DNA from: Rhodospirillales bacterium 69-11
Lineage (GTDB): Bacteria; Pseudomonadota; Alphaproteobacteria; Acetobacterales; Acetobacteraceae
Assembly (NCBI GenBank): GCA_001898425.1
Contig: MKTV01000021.1
Location: forward strand, 221 to 64,220
Direction of reading: 5' to 3'
Length of the DNA stretch: 64,000 bases
Shown: positions 17,635-25,488 of the stretch, in pieces
Position numbering within the stretch: the stretch's first letter is position 1
Layout: every line of letters begins with the position of its first letter
The notes under the pieces: model-generated
What the model saw: the letters and a program-made list of their open reading frames with translations, nothing else
What the model was told of the DNA's origin: nothing
Database searches by the model: none
Translations under genes and position numbers: made by a program

Positions 17635-18871
17635 AGCCGAAGCTGTTCGACAGGGCCACGTCGATGCGCCGCTCCTGCGCCGTCTTCGCCACGCGATCGA
17701 TCACGCTGTCACGCGACGGCGCTTCGAGGTTCAGCGTCGGCGGCGCGACGTTGTCGCGGATCGCCAGGATCGAGAAGATCGCCTCGATCGCGCCGGCCGC
17801 GCCCAGCAGGTGGCCGGTGGCCGACTTGGTGGACGACATCGCGATGGTCTTCGCGTGGTCGCCGAACAGCCGCTCCACCGCCTCGAGCTCCAGGTCGTCG
17901 CCCATCGGCGTGGAGGTGCCGTGCGCGTTGACGTACTGGATCTCCTCGACGGTGATGCCGCCGTTGCGCATCGCCGCCTTCATCGAGCGGAACGCGCCGT
18001 CGTGGCCCTCGGCCGGGGCGGTGATGTGGTAGGCGTCGCCGGACATGCCGTAGCCCACCACCTCGGCGTAGATCTTCGCGCCGCGCTTGCGGGCGTGCTC
18101 GAGCTCCTCGAGCACCAGGACGCCGGCGCCTTCGCCCATGACGAAGCCGTCGCGGTCCTTGTCCCACGGGCGGGAGGCCTTGGCCGGCTCGTCGTTGAAG
18201 CCGGTGGACAGGGCGCGGGAGGCACAGAAGCCGGCGATGCCGAGCTCGTTGACGGCGGCTTCGGCGCCGCCGGCGACCATGACGTCGGCATCGCCCCACA
18301 TGATCAGCCGCGCCGCGTCACCGATCGCGTGCACGCCGGTCGCGCAGGCCGTGACAACCGCGTGGTTCGGGCCCTTGAAGCCGTAGCGGATCGACAGGTG
18401 GCCCGAGGCGAGGTTGATCAGCGCGGACGGGATGAAGAAGGGCGACAGGCGCCGCGCCTTCCCGGAATGGACCTGCAGCGAGGCCTCGAAGATGGTCTCG
18501 AGCCCGCCGATGCCGGAGCCGATCATCACGCCGGTGGCGTTCCGATCGTCCTCGGTTTCCGCGGTCCAGCCCGAGTCCTCCACGGCCTGGATGCCGGCGG
18601 CCAGGGCGAGATGGATGAAGCGATCCATCTTCTTCTGGTCCTTGACCGGCACCCATTCGGCGATGTCGAGCTTGCCATCCGCCTTGGTGCCGGTGGGGAC
18701 CTCGCCCGCGACCTTGCAGGGCAGGTCCTTGGTATCGAAGGCCTGGATGGCCCCGATCCCGGACTCGCCGTTGATCAGGCGGCGCCAGACATGCTCGACC
18801 CCCAAGCCCAGGGGGCAAGCGATGCCCATGCCGGTCACCACGACACGACGCATCGGCGGCGTTCCTCCCAC
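17594..18871 (-). CDS. fabF: beta-ketoacyl-ACP synthase II
   Basis: Condenses acyl-ACP with malonyl-ACP in fatty acid elongation. 425 residues. Thiolase-fold landmarks are the nucleophile Cys in VVTACATGVHAIG, the first catalytic His in YVNAHGTSTPMGDD, and the second His with its lysine in SSTKSATGHLLGAAGAIE. The N-terminal RRVVVTGMGIACPLG is diagnostic of FabF/FabB, and the overall length and motifs fit FabF. It follows acpP by only 8 bp, so the two are co-transcribed, and runs into mltG downstream. Confidence 0.97.
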   Translation of the reverse strand: MGGTPPMRRVVVTGMGIACPLGLGVEHVWRRLINGESGIGAIQAFDTKDLPCKVAGEVPTGTKADGKLDIAEWVPVKDQKKMDRFIHLALAAGIQAVEDSGWTAETEDDRNATGVMIGSGIGGLETIFEASLQVHSGKARRLSPFFIPSALINLASGHLSIRYGFKGPNHAVVTACATGVHAIGDAARLIMWGDADVMVAGGAEAAVNELGIAGFCASRALSTGFNDEPAKASRPWDKDRDGFVMGEGAGVLVLEELEHARKRGAKIYAEVVGYGMSGDAYHITAPAEGHDGAFRSMKAAMRNGGITVEEIQYVNAHGTSTPMGDDLELEAVERLFGDHAKTIAMSSTKSATGHLLGAAGAIEAIFSILAIRDNVAPPTLNLEAPSRDSVIDRVAKTAQERRIDVALSNSFGFGGTNASVIFRGV

Positions 18872-18879
18872 GGGTCCGC

Positions 18880-19119
18880 TCAGGCGGCCTTCTGCTTTTC
18901 GATGTAGTCGATGGCGTCCTTGACGGTGCTGATCTTCTCAGCCGCGTCCTCGGGGATCTCGACGCCGAACGCTTCCTCGAACGCCATGACCAGCTCGACC
19001 GTGTCGAGGCTGTCGGCGCCCAGGTCGTCGATGAAGGACGCCTCGGGGGTCACCTTGTTCTCTTCGACACCCAGGTGCTCCACCACGATCTTCTTGACCT
19101 TGTCGGCGATCTCGCTCAT
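18880..19119 (-). CDS. acpP: acyl carrier protein
   Basis: The 79-residue acidic carrier of fatty acid synthesis. The 4'-phosphopantetheine attachment serine is in [17 protein letters not shown]. The N-terminal [18 protein letters not shown] is the standard helix I. An AGGAG sequence lies about 11-15 nt before the ATG. The 159-bp gap to fabG upstream (19120-19278) is long for this operon and probably carries acpP's own promoter, as is usual because ACP is needed in excess. Just after the fabG stop it contains the self-complementary run CCCCCCGGGGGG. Confidence 0.98.
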   Translation of the reverse strand: MSEIADKVKKIVVEHLGVEENKVTPEASFIDDLGADSLDTVELVMAFEEAFGVEIPEDAAEKISTVKDAIDYIEKQKAA

Positions 19120-19278
19120 CGGCTCCGCAACTCCTGCGCTAGGGTCCTGCGTTCTGGTTCCGTCCGGGCTGCTTGTCCACCGAAGGGCGGTGTCGCCGGA
19201 CCCGCTCCGGACGAGGCAGCGGGCCGATTAGCATGGTTTCCCACCCCGAGAAAGGCCGCGGCCCCCCGGGGGGATGCC

Positions 19279-20016
19279 TCACAACATGGCCATTCCGCCA
19301 TTCACGTGCAGTGTGGCGCCGGTGACCCACCCGGCTTCGTCCGAGGCCAGGTAGACCACGGCGGCCCCGATATCCTGCGGCTGGCCGAGGCGTCCCAGCG
19401 GAATCGCCTCGGAAAGCCTGGTCTTCTGGGCATCGGACAGGGCGTCGGTCATCGGGGTGACGATGAAGCCTGGTGCGACCACGTTGACCGTGATCCCGCG
19501 TGAGGCGACTTCCTGGGCGAGCGCCTTGCTCATGCCGACCAGCCCGGCCTTGGCGGCCGCGTAATTGGCCTGGCCGGGATTGCCGGTGGCGCCGACGATC
19601 GACGAGATGTTGATGATCCGCCCCGCCCGCCGGCGCAGCATGCCGCGCAGGGAGGCGCGGGCCAGGCGGAACGGCGCGCCGAGATCGACGTCGAGCACCG
19701 TCGCCCAGTCCTCGTCACGCATGCGCAGCGCGAGCCCGTCGCGCGTCAGTCCCGCGTTGTTCACCAGGATCTGCAGCGGCCCGGCGGCGGCTTCGGCGGC
19801 CGCCACCAGCGCGTCGGCCGCGTCGGGCTCGCCGAGATTGGCCGGGCAGACATGGGCGCGCTCTCCCAGCTCCGCCGCGAGCGCATCGAGCGCGTCGCGG
19901 CGGGTGCCGGACAGCACGACCGTGGCGCCCTGGGCGTGCAGCGCGCGGGCGATTGCGGCGCCGATGCCGCCGGAGGCGCCGGTGACCAGCGCGGGCTTGC
20001 CGTCGAGGCGGAACAT
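19279..20016 (-). CDS. fabG: 3-oxoacyl-ACP reductase
   Basis: NADPH-dependent reduction of 3-oxoacyl-ACP. 245 residues, classical short-chain dehydrogenase. The cofactor loop is VTGASGGIGAAIA at the N-terminus, NNAGLTRD occurs near residue 88, the catalytic serine lies in ISSIVGATGNPGQ, and the Tyr-Lys pair in NYAAAKAGLVG. The ending WVTGATLHVNGGMAM is typical of FabG rather than of general SDRs. It begins 14 bp after the fabD stop, in the canonical fabD-fabG-acpP-fabF order. Confidence 0.97.
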   Translation of the reverse strand: MFRLDGKPALVTGASGGIGAAIARALHAQGATVVLSGTRRDALDALAAELGERAHVCPANLGEPDAADALVAAAEAAAGPLQILVNNAGLTRDGLALRMRDEDWATVLDVDLGAPFRLARASLRGMLRRRAGRIINISSIVGATGNPGQANYAAAKAGLVGMSKALAQEVASRGITVNVVAPGFIVTPMTDALSDAQKTRLSEAIPLGRLGQPQDIGAAVVYLASDEAGWVTGATLHVNGGMAML

Positions 20017-20030
20017 CGCTTGGCCTCCGC

Positions 20031-20993
20031 TCAGAGCGTCTTCAGCACCGCCTCGATCTCGGCCGGGGTCCCGGCGGAGACGGCGGTGGCATCGGGGGCG
20101 ATCCGCTTCACCAGGCCGGCCAGGACCTTGCCGGCCCCCAGCTCGACGAAGCCGTCGACGCCGAGGTCCGCCATGGCGGCGACGCAGTCGCGCCAGCGGA
20201 CGGTGGCGGTGACCTGGCGGACCAGCAGGTCGCGGATCGTGTCGGGCGCCGTCTCCTTCTGCGCGGAGACGTTGGGGACCACCGGGACCATCGGGCTGCG
20301 GGGCGCAGTCTTCTCCAGCGCCTCGGCCATGGCGTCGGCGGCGGGGGCCATCAGCGCGCAGTGGAACGGGGCGGAGACCGGCAGCTTCATCGCGCGGCGA
20401 ACGCCCTTCTCCTTGGCGATCTCGATCGCGCGGTCGATCGCCGCGGCGTGGCCGGAAATCACCACCTGGCCGCCGCCATTGTCGTTCGCCGGTTCGACGA
20501 TTTGGCGCTCCCCGGTTTCGGGATCGGTGGCGGCTTCCTCGCAGATTGCGCGTGCCTGGGCCATGTCGGCGCCCAGCAGCGCGGCCATCGCGCCTTCGCC
20601 CGCCGGCACGGCCTTCTGCATCGCCTGGCCGCGCAGCTTCAGCAGGCGAGCGGCCTCGGGGACGGTGAAGGCGCCGGCGGCGGCGAGGGCGGAGTATTCG
20701 CCGAGAGAGTGGCCGGCCACCACGATCGCCTTCTGCGGCAGGGTGAAGCCGCCTTCGCGCTCCAGCACCCGCAGCACCGCCAGGGAATGGGCCATCAGCG
20801 CGGGCTGGGTGTTCTCGGTCAGCGTCAGTTCTTCACCGGGACCCTCGAACATCAGCTTGGACAGCTTCTGCTTGAGGGTCTCGTCCACTTCCTCGAACAC
20901 CTCGCGCGCGGCGGCGAAGGCGGCGGCGAGATCGCGGCCCATGCCGACGGCCTGGCTGCCCTGGCCCGGGAAGATGAAGGCGTGCACCGGCAT
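20031..20993 (-). CDS. fabD: malonyl-CoA:ACP transacylase
   Basis: Loads malonyl groups onto ACP. 320 residues. The start PVHAFIFPGQGSQAVGMG is the family signature, the nucleophile serine lies in VAGHSLGEYSALAAAG, the substrate-binding histidine in PVSAPFHCALM, and the C-terminal half contains the ferredoxin-like subdomain. First gene of the operon. The bases immediately before the start form a nested secondary structure described separately. Confidence 0.97.
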   Translation of the reverse strand: MPVHAFIFPGQGSQAVGMGRDLAAAFAAAREVFEEVDETLKQKLSKLMFEGPGEELTLTENTQPALMAHSLAVLRVLEREGGFTLPQKAIVVAGHSLGEYSALAAAGAFTVPEAARLLKLRGQAMQKAVPAGEGAMAALLGADMAQARAICEEAATDPETGERQIVEPANDNGGGQVVISGHAAAIDRAIEIAKEKGVRRAMKLPVSAPFHCALMAPAADAMAEALEKTAPRSPMVPVVPNVSAQKETAPDTIRDLLVRQVTATVRWRDCVAAMADLGVDGFVELGAGKVLAGLVKRIAPDATAVSAGTPAEIEAVLKTL

Positions 20994-20998
20994 AGGTC

Positions 20999-21048
20999 AC
21001 AGTCCCAACAGAATGGCGCGGCGGCGTAACCGCCGGTTACGGGACTGT
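20999..21048 (-). promoter_or_regulatory. nested hairpin in the fabD leader
   Basis: On the transcribed (minus) strand ACAGTCCC pairs with GGGACTGT, the latter ending 5 nt before the fabD ATG. Stacked directly inside the outer arm is a second hairpin, GTAACC with GGTTAC and a three-base loop. The GGGA of the outer arm is the only Shine-Dalgarno-like sequence near the start, so folding would hide it. Pairing is read directly from sequence; a regulatory role is inference. Confidence 0.5.
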
Positions 21049-21115
21049 CAACGTTCGGCCATGTCCGCCGGTTCGCCTGAGGGCGTGCAAGCGATGCGCG
21101 CGGGCGCCCCGCCGG

Positions 21116-23098
21116 TCAGGCGGCGACGAGTTCGGCCACCTCCAGCAGGCTGGAGGGCGCGGGCGCCGGGGTGGCCAGGGCCTCGGTCAGCGGGAGGGGC
21201 GCCGCGGCGCTGGCGGCGTCCGCCTGGGTGATCGCGTCGGACTGCGCGGAAACGGCGGCCGGTTCGCTCGCGCCGGCGGCGGGCTCCGTCCCCGCCGCGG
21301 CGGTGGACGCTGCTTCGGCTGGGGCGGCCGGGTTCGTGTCGCCGCGGTCCCCGCTGCCGGATGTGGCCGCCGCGAGGGCCGGCGGTTGCGGCGGGTAGGG
21401 CAGGACATAGGCCTGGTAGCGCGGCATCTGCAGCGTCATCGCGAGGTCGACCGTGCTGGCATGCGCGGACCAGAACAGCACGCCCTCCTCCGGCGGCTGA
21501 TCGGTCCCGTCGGCGCAGACCAGTTGCAGCCGGTGGATGTCGGGGGGCAGGGTCACCACCCGAGGCTCCACCTGCTCCCGGAACCCGGCGCGCAGGCAGG
21601 CGGTGAGGGCGATCTGGTCGAGGAACCAGTGCGCCCGCCCCTCCTGCAGGTGCCAGTCGATGTAGCGCGCGACCAGGTCGGCGCAGGCCAGGGCGGCGTT
21701 CGTCGCGTTGAAGAACAGCACGTCCGCCCAGAACCAGTTCCACGGCTCCTGCTTGTGCGGTTCCGTCGCGACCAGCGCGATGTCGCCCTCCGCCGCCGCG
21801 TCCAGCAGCGGGTTCAGGTCGCGCAGCACCAGCAGGTCGGTGTCGAGCATCAGGATCGGCGCGGCATAGCTCTCCATCAGGTGGGGCAGCAGGCGGAACC
21901 GTGCGCAGGCGTACCAGGTGCGGCACCGGTCCGCGTCCCAGCCGGCGGTGTCCAGCCGTTCGGTCGAGACCACGATCGACGGGCCGCCCAGCATCGCGCG
22001 GTAGGCGGCGATGTGCGCGTCGAGGTCGGCGGGCGGGTTGATGACATGCAGATGAAATTGGCAGTCCACCGCCGCATTGCGCCGCACCGAGGCGAGGAGC
22101 GCGCTGCCGAACCGCTCGAAGTAGAGGCCGTCACAGGCCGCGAAGACGATCAGGTCGGACGTGCAGAGCGCCGGGCTGAACCCGTCCGGCGGCGGCGGCA
22201 GGGCGCGGCGGCGCAGGCGGCGGAAGAAGTGGCTCCCGAACTGCATGGCCTGCACGCGGCCGTGGTCCACCGCCTCGATCTGGCGGAACACGCGGTCGGC
22301 GGCCTCGCACCGGTTCTGCTCGAGCAGCAGGCAGCCGAGGCGCATCGCGGCGAACGGCTGGTCCGGCGCCAGCGCCATGGCGGCGCGGTAGTGCCGTTCA
22401 GCCTCCTGCCCGCGGCGGGCGCGGCGCAGCGCGTTGCCCAACGCAATCATGCGGAACGGGTCCTGGGGCGCGGCGGCGAGGTGGGCCTGCGCGCGGTCGA
22501 GGTCCTGACCGGCACGATTGGACAGGTCCCACAGCGTGCGGAACGTCGCTTCACCCGGGTCGAGGTGCCAGGCGCGGGCGGCGAGGTCCACCGCCTCCAG
22601 CAGATCGTCCTCCAGGCAGAGCGGCAGCAGCGCCTGGATGATCTCCATCCGGTCGGGCGCCTCGTCGAGCGCGCGGCGCAGCATCAGCCGCGCTTCGGTG
22701 TTCCGCCGTGCGGCGCGATGGGCGCCGGCGCCTGCGTAGAGCGCGGCGACGAGGCGACGCGGCGTCTCCTCCCCCCCGCCGCCGAGGCGAAGGGCGGCGG
22801 CGTAGTTCTCGGCCGCGAGGTCGAAGCGCTGCAGGTCGCTCCAGGCATTGCCGAGGTTGGCGTGGGCATCGGCGAGATCGGGCGCGCGTCGCAGCGCCTG
22901 GGTGATCAGCGCCACGGCCAGGTCCGGCCGGCCGCGCTGCCGCTCCAGCACGCCCAGCAAATGGAGGGCGTTCGGCTCGTCGGGACGCAGCGCGAGGACG
23001 GCGTGGTAGAGGCGTTCGGCCTGGTCGAGGTCGCCGCTGCGATGAACGGCGACGGCAGCTTGCAGGCCGGCGATCGGATCGGCAGGGTCCGGGCTCAT
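21116..23098 (-). CDS. TPR-containing glycosyltransferase-like protein
   Basis: 660 residues starting MSPDPADPIAGLQAAVAVHRSGDL. Residues about 8-290 are a run of tetratricopeptide repeats (for example QAERLYHAVLALRPDEPNAL and DAHANLGNAWSDLQRFD). Residues about 330-580 look like a nucleotide-sugar transferase: after DLIVFAACDGLYFERFG comes PILMLDTDLLVLRDLNPL, a DxD-type metal motif, then the acceptor-side AHWFLDQIALTACL. The final 90 residues are Ala/Pro/Thr-rich and probably disordered. The longer open frame upstream of the ATG reads only repeat DNA, so the 23098 start is preferred. The acceptor is unknown; TPR-GT fusions often act on proteins or surface polymers. Confidence 0.8.
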   Translation of the reverse strand: MSPDPADPIAGLQAAVAVHRSGDLDQAERLYHAVLALRPDEPNALHLLGVLERQRGRPDLAVALITQALRRAPDLADAHANLGNAWSDLQRFDLAAENYAAALRLGGGGEETPRRLVAALYAGAGAHRAARRNTEARLMLRRALDEAPDRMEIIQALLPLCLEDDLLEAVDLAARAWHLDPGEATFRTLWDLSNRAGQDLDRAQAHLAAAPQDPFRMIALGNALRRARRGQEAERHYRAAMALAPDQPFAAMRLGCLLLEQNRCEAADRVFRQIEAVDHGRVQAMQFGSHFFRRLRRRALPPPPDGFSPALCTSDLIVFAACDGLYFERFGSALLASVRRNAAVDCQFHLHVINPPADLDAHIAAYRAMLGGPSIVVSTERLDTAGWDADRCRTWYACARFRLLPHLMESYAAPILMLDTDLLVLRDLNPLLDAAAEGDIALVATEPHKQEPWNWFWADVLFFNATNAALACADLVARYIDWHLQEGRAHWFLDQIALTACLRAGFREQVEPRVVTLPPDIHRLQLVCADGTDQPPEEGVLFWSAHASTVDLAMTLQMPRYQAYVLPYPPQPPALAAATSGSGDRGDTNPAAPAEAASTAAAGTEPAAGASEPAAVSAQSDAITQADAASAAAPLPLTEALATPAPAPSSLLEVAELVAA

Positions 23099-23220
23099 GC
23101 GGCGATGATCGCGGGTCAGGGTAAACGGACCGATAACGGCCGACAGACCGACCCTGTCCGGCAGGATGATGCCGCGGGGCAGGCACTGACGAGTGCCCGC
23201 GAGGCGACGCAGAAAGCGAG

Positions 23221-23410
23221 CCGGCGGGAGCCGGCCGAGGGGGCAAAAAAGCGGGCCGGCGGGAGCCGGCCGAGGGGACAAAAAAGCGGGCCGGCGGGAG
23301 CCGGCCGAGGGGACAAAAAAGCGGGCCGGCGGGAGCCGGCCAAGGGGACAAAAAAGCGGGCCGGCGGGAGCCGGCCAAGGGGACAGAAAAGCGGGCCGGC
23401 GGGAGCCGGC
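23221..23410 (-). repeat. six tandem 35-bp units, each a GC hairpin followed by a T-run on the minus strand
   Basis: The palindrome CCGGCGGGAGCCGGC begins at 23221, 23256, 23291, 23326, 23361 and 23396, an exact 35-bp period. In the full units GGCCGGC and GCCGGCC form a 7-bp stem around a four-base loop. Read on the minus strand each stem is followed by CGC and then six T (five spacer tracts, the right-most interrupted), which is the layout of an intrinsic terminator. The array lies 120-310 bp upstream of the glycosyltransferase start and points towards it. Confidence 0.85.
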
Positions 23411-23586
23411 CCGAAGGTGGATGGAGACCTTGCCGACGTCCCCCGCGAGGCGGGGCGGCGTCGCCCTCAGAGATGGGCGGCGCACGACCCCGCGATTATG
23501 CGGGTTCGGGACAGAGGACCGATGCGCACGCCGATGAAGTGCCGCGGCGTCTTGACTCCGACCCATGGCGGACGGCCCATCCGTGC

Positions 23587-24285
23587 ATGATCCCGGCCAC
23601 CACCCCCCTCATGCGCGCCATCGCCCAGCTCGACGACCGGGTTCTGCTCGGCGTCGTGCTGCAAAGCGTGCTCTGGTCCGTTCTGTGCTTCGCCCTGCTG
23701 CACGTCGCGGCGATCTGGGCCGTGCACGGGCTGCTCGACCTCCATGGCTGGATCGCCTGGGTGGTGGACGCGCTGGGCAGCGTCGCCGCCTCCCTGCTCG
23801 CGCTGTGGCTCTTCGTGCCGGTCGCCGCCGCCATCGGCACGCTGTACATCGAGCGTGTCGCCCTGGCAGTGGAGCGGCGCTGGTATCCCGGCCTGCCGCC
23901 GGCCGAGGGAGCGCCCCTCTCGGTGCAGGTGTGGGACGGCGTGGTCATCGGCCTGCGCATCCTGGTGCTGAACGTGGTGGCGCTGGTCCTCGCACTCGCC
24001 ATCCCCGGAGTCGGCCTCCTGCTCGCCTGGGCCATCGCCGCCTACGCGCTCGGGCGCGGACTGTTCGTGGCGGTCGCGATGCGGCGCATGTCCCGGCCCG
24101 CGGCGGAGGCGCTGTATGCCGCGTGCCGCTGGACGGTGCTGGCCCAGGGTGGCGCCATGGCCGTCGCCGCCTACGTGCCGCTGCTCAACCTGCTGTTGCC
24201 CGTGGTGGGAACGGCGGCCATGGTGCACGTTCTGGATTTGGCGCTGGCCCGCTTCGGTCCGCCGCCGACGCCAGCGCGGATCTGA
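23587..24285 (+). CDS. EI24 domain-containing membrane protein
   Basis: A 232-residue integral membrane protein of the EI24/CysZ-like type. Hydrophobic segments are at about 20-50, 55-85, 115-160 and 190-215, with an amphipathic stretch containing ERVALAVERRWYP between them. The conserved ending LLNLLLPVVGTAAMVHVLD is characteristic. CysZ relatives move sulfate, but the family is broad and the substrate here is not predictable. The frame is open further upstream, but those residues are unlike the family, so I start at the ATG at 23587 (MIPATTPLMRAIAQL). It is divergent from the glycosyltransferase, with the 35-bp repeat array between them. Confidence 0.75.
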   Translation: MIPATTPLMRAIAQLDDRVLLGVVLQSVLWSVLCFALLHVAAIWAVHGLLDLHGWIAWVVDALGSVAASLLALWLFVPVAAAIGTLYIERVALAVERRWYPGLPPAEGAPLSVQVWDGVVIGLRILVLNVVALVLALAIPGVGLLLAWAIAAYALGRGLFVAVAMRRMSRPAAEALYAACRWTVLAQGGAMAVAAYVPLLNLLLPVVGTAAMVHVLDLALARFGPPPTPARI

Positions 24286-24389
24286 GCGACGGCGTATCGA
24301 TGTGGATAACTGGCGGCCGGCCGTTGTTTGGCGGAGCGCCGTCATGTTAGGCGGCGTTCGTCACAGCTTCGTCAGCAGATGGGGTCATC

Positions 24390-25076
24390 TTGTTCAAACG
24401 CCGCAAGCCCGACGAGTTGCCGGCCGCGCTCGGGGCGACGCTGCCCGCCGGCCTGCCGTCCGGCCCCGAGGGGCCGGAAAATGCCGACCCGGACCTGATG
24501 CGGGCACAGCCTGGCCCTGCTGCCATCCCCGGCGACACCGGCCTCGGCGTCCCGCCCTACCGTCCCGCTGTCCCCAAGGAGGCGCCTCCGATGTCCCGTC
24601 CGCCGTTCTCGCCGACCGCCGCCCCCACGCCGCCCGCTTCCGCCCCCGCCGCCCGGCCCACGGGCGTGCCCGCCCGGCCGCCGGTGCGTGAGGCCGCCGA
24701 ACGGCGGACGCTGGTGGTGGGCCGCGGCATCAGCGTGCAAGGCACGGTGCAGGACGCCGAACGCCTGGTCGTCGAAGGGACGGTCGAGGCGAGCATGATC
24801 CACGCCACCGAACTCGCGATCGCCCAGGGCGGCGTGTTCAAGGGCGAGGTCGAGGTGGAGGAGGCGGAGATCGCCGGCACGATCGACGGCACGCTGACGG
24901 TGCGCGCCAGCCTGATCGTGCGCGCGACCGGCCGGGTGCTGGGCACCGCGCGCTGCCGCCGCCTGCAGGTCGAGGATGGCGGCCAGATCACGGGCCGCAT
25001 CGAGATGATCACCGAAGCGCAGAAGAGCGACCTGCCGGCCCGTCCCCCGCTGGTCGAGAACTCCTCCGCCGACTGA
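24390..25076 (+). CDS. bactofilin (polymer-forming cytoskeletal protein)
   Basis: 228 residues. The N-terminal MFKRRKPDE is the family's membrane-targeting style opening, followed by a Pro/Ala-rich linker to about residue 105. The beta-helical bactofilin core spans about 108-215: VGRGISVQGTVQDAERLVVEGTVEA and then repeating short strands with Gly turns (GVFKGEVEVEEAEIAG). It polymerises without nucleotide and scaffolds wall-modifying enzymes. The only in-frame start is TTG at 24390 with GGGG six bases upstream; the nearby ATG at 24379 is in another frame. An alternative initiation could begin at the internal MSRPPFSPT. Confidence 0.88.
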   Translation: MFKRRKPDELPAALGATLPAGLPSGPEGPENADPDLMRAQPGPAAIPGDTGLGVPPYRPAVPKEAPPMSRPPFSPTAAPTPPASAPAARPTGVPARPPVREAAERRTLVVGRGISVQGTVQDAERLVVEGTVEASMIHATELAIAQGGVFKGEVEVEEAEIAGTIDGTLTVRASLIVRATGRVLGTARCRRLQVEDGGQITGRIEMITEAQKSDLPARPPLVENSSAD

Positions 25077-25229
25077 GGCCTGGAGACCCCCTGCGAGGGG
25101 AGAGCAGGAGACGCTCGCGAGGAGGAGGCGACAAGTCTCCTCCGTCATGGCCGGCCACCGTGCCGGCCACCGCACCTGCGGGTCGAGGCTCGTGCGTGCA
25201 CCCGCGAATTCCGTGCTGTTCGCGAGAAT

Positions 25230-25334
25230 TGGATTCTAAACACAGAGTTGAGGCGAGCTGAGACGAGACACGGAGGAAAGTTTGAACTTCTTCTCTGTGG
25301 CTCGCCTCAACTCGCCTCAACTCTGTGTTGAATC
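25230..25334. repeat. long imperfect inverted repeat between convergent genes
   Basis: The left arm starting AACACAGAGTTGAGGCGAG at 25239 is matched by the right arm CTCGCCTCAACTCTGTGTT ending at 25329. Pairing continues through most of the remaining bases to the centre near 25282 and, after a two-base bulge, outward through GATTC. The right arm contains CTCGCCTCAA twice in tandem. The block is clearly poorer in GC than its surroundings and lies between the convergent bactofilin and maeB genes. The rest of 25077-25488 holds only short GC palindromes. Confidence 0.75.
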
Positions 25335-25488
25335 AAAACTCCGACGGCCCGCACGAACCTACCCCACCGTCCCCGCTCCTGATCCGGTCGTTCGCAACGA
25401 GGCTCCCCCGCTCGCGGCGACGGCCTCTCGCGACGGGGGCTCCCCCACTCGCGAGGGACGGCCGTCGCGACGGGGCTCCCTATCCCGA

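Noticed and set aside
23221-23410. Possible CRISPR array
   Set aside because: The 35-bp units are contiguous; the parts between palindromes are the same in every copy, so there are no spacers, and no cas gene is present.
21386-23590. 734-codon plus-strand frame including a KRAGGSRPRGQKSG-type repeat peptide
   Set aside because: Antisense to the TPR glycosyltransferase; the repeat peptide is just the 35-bp non-coding array read in a frame.
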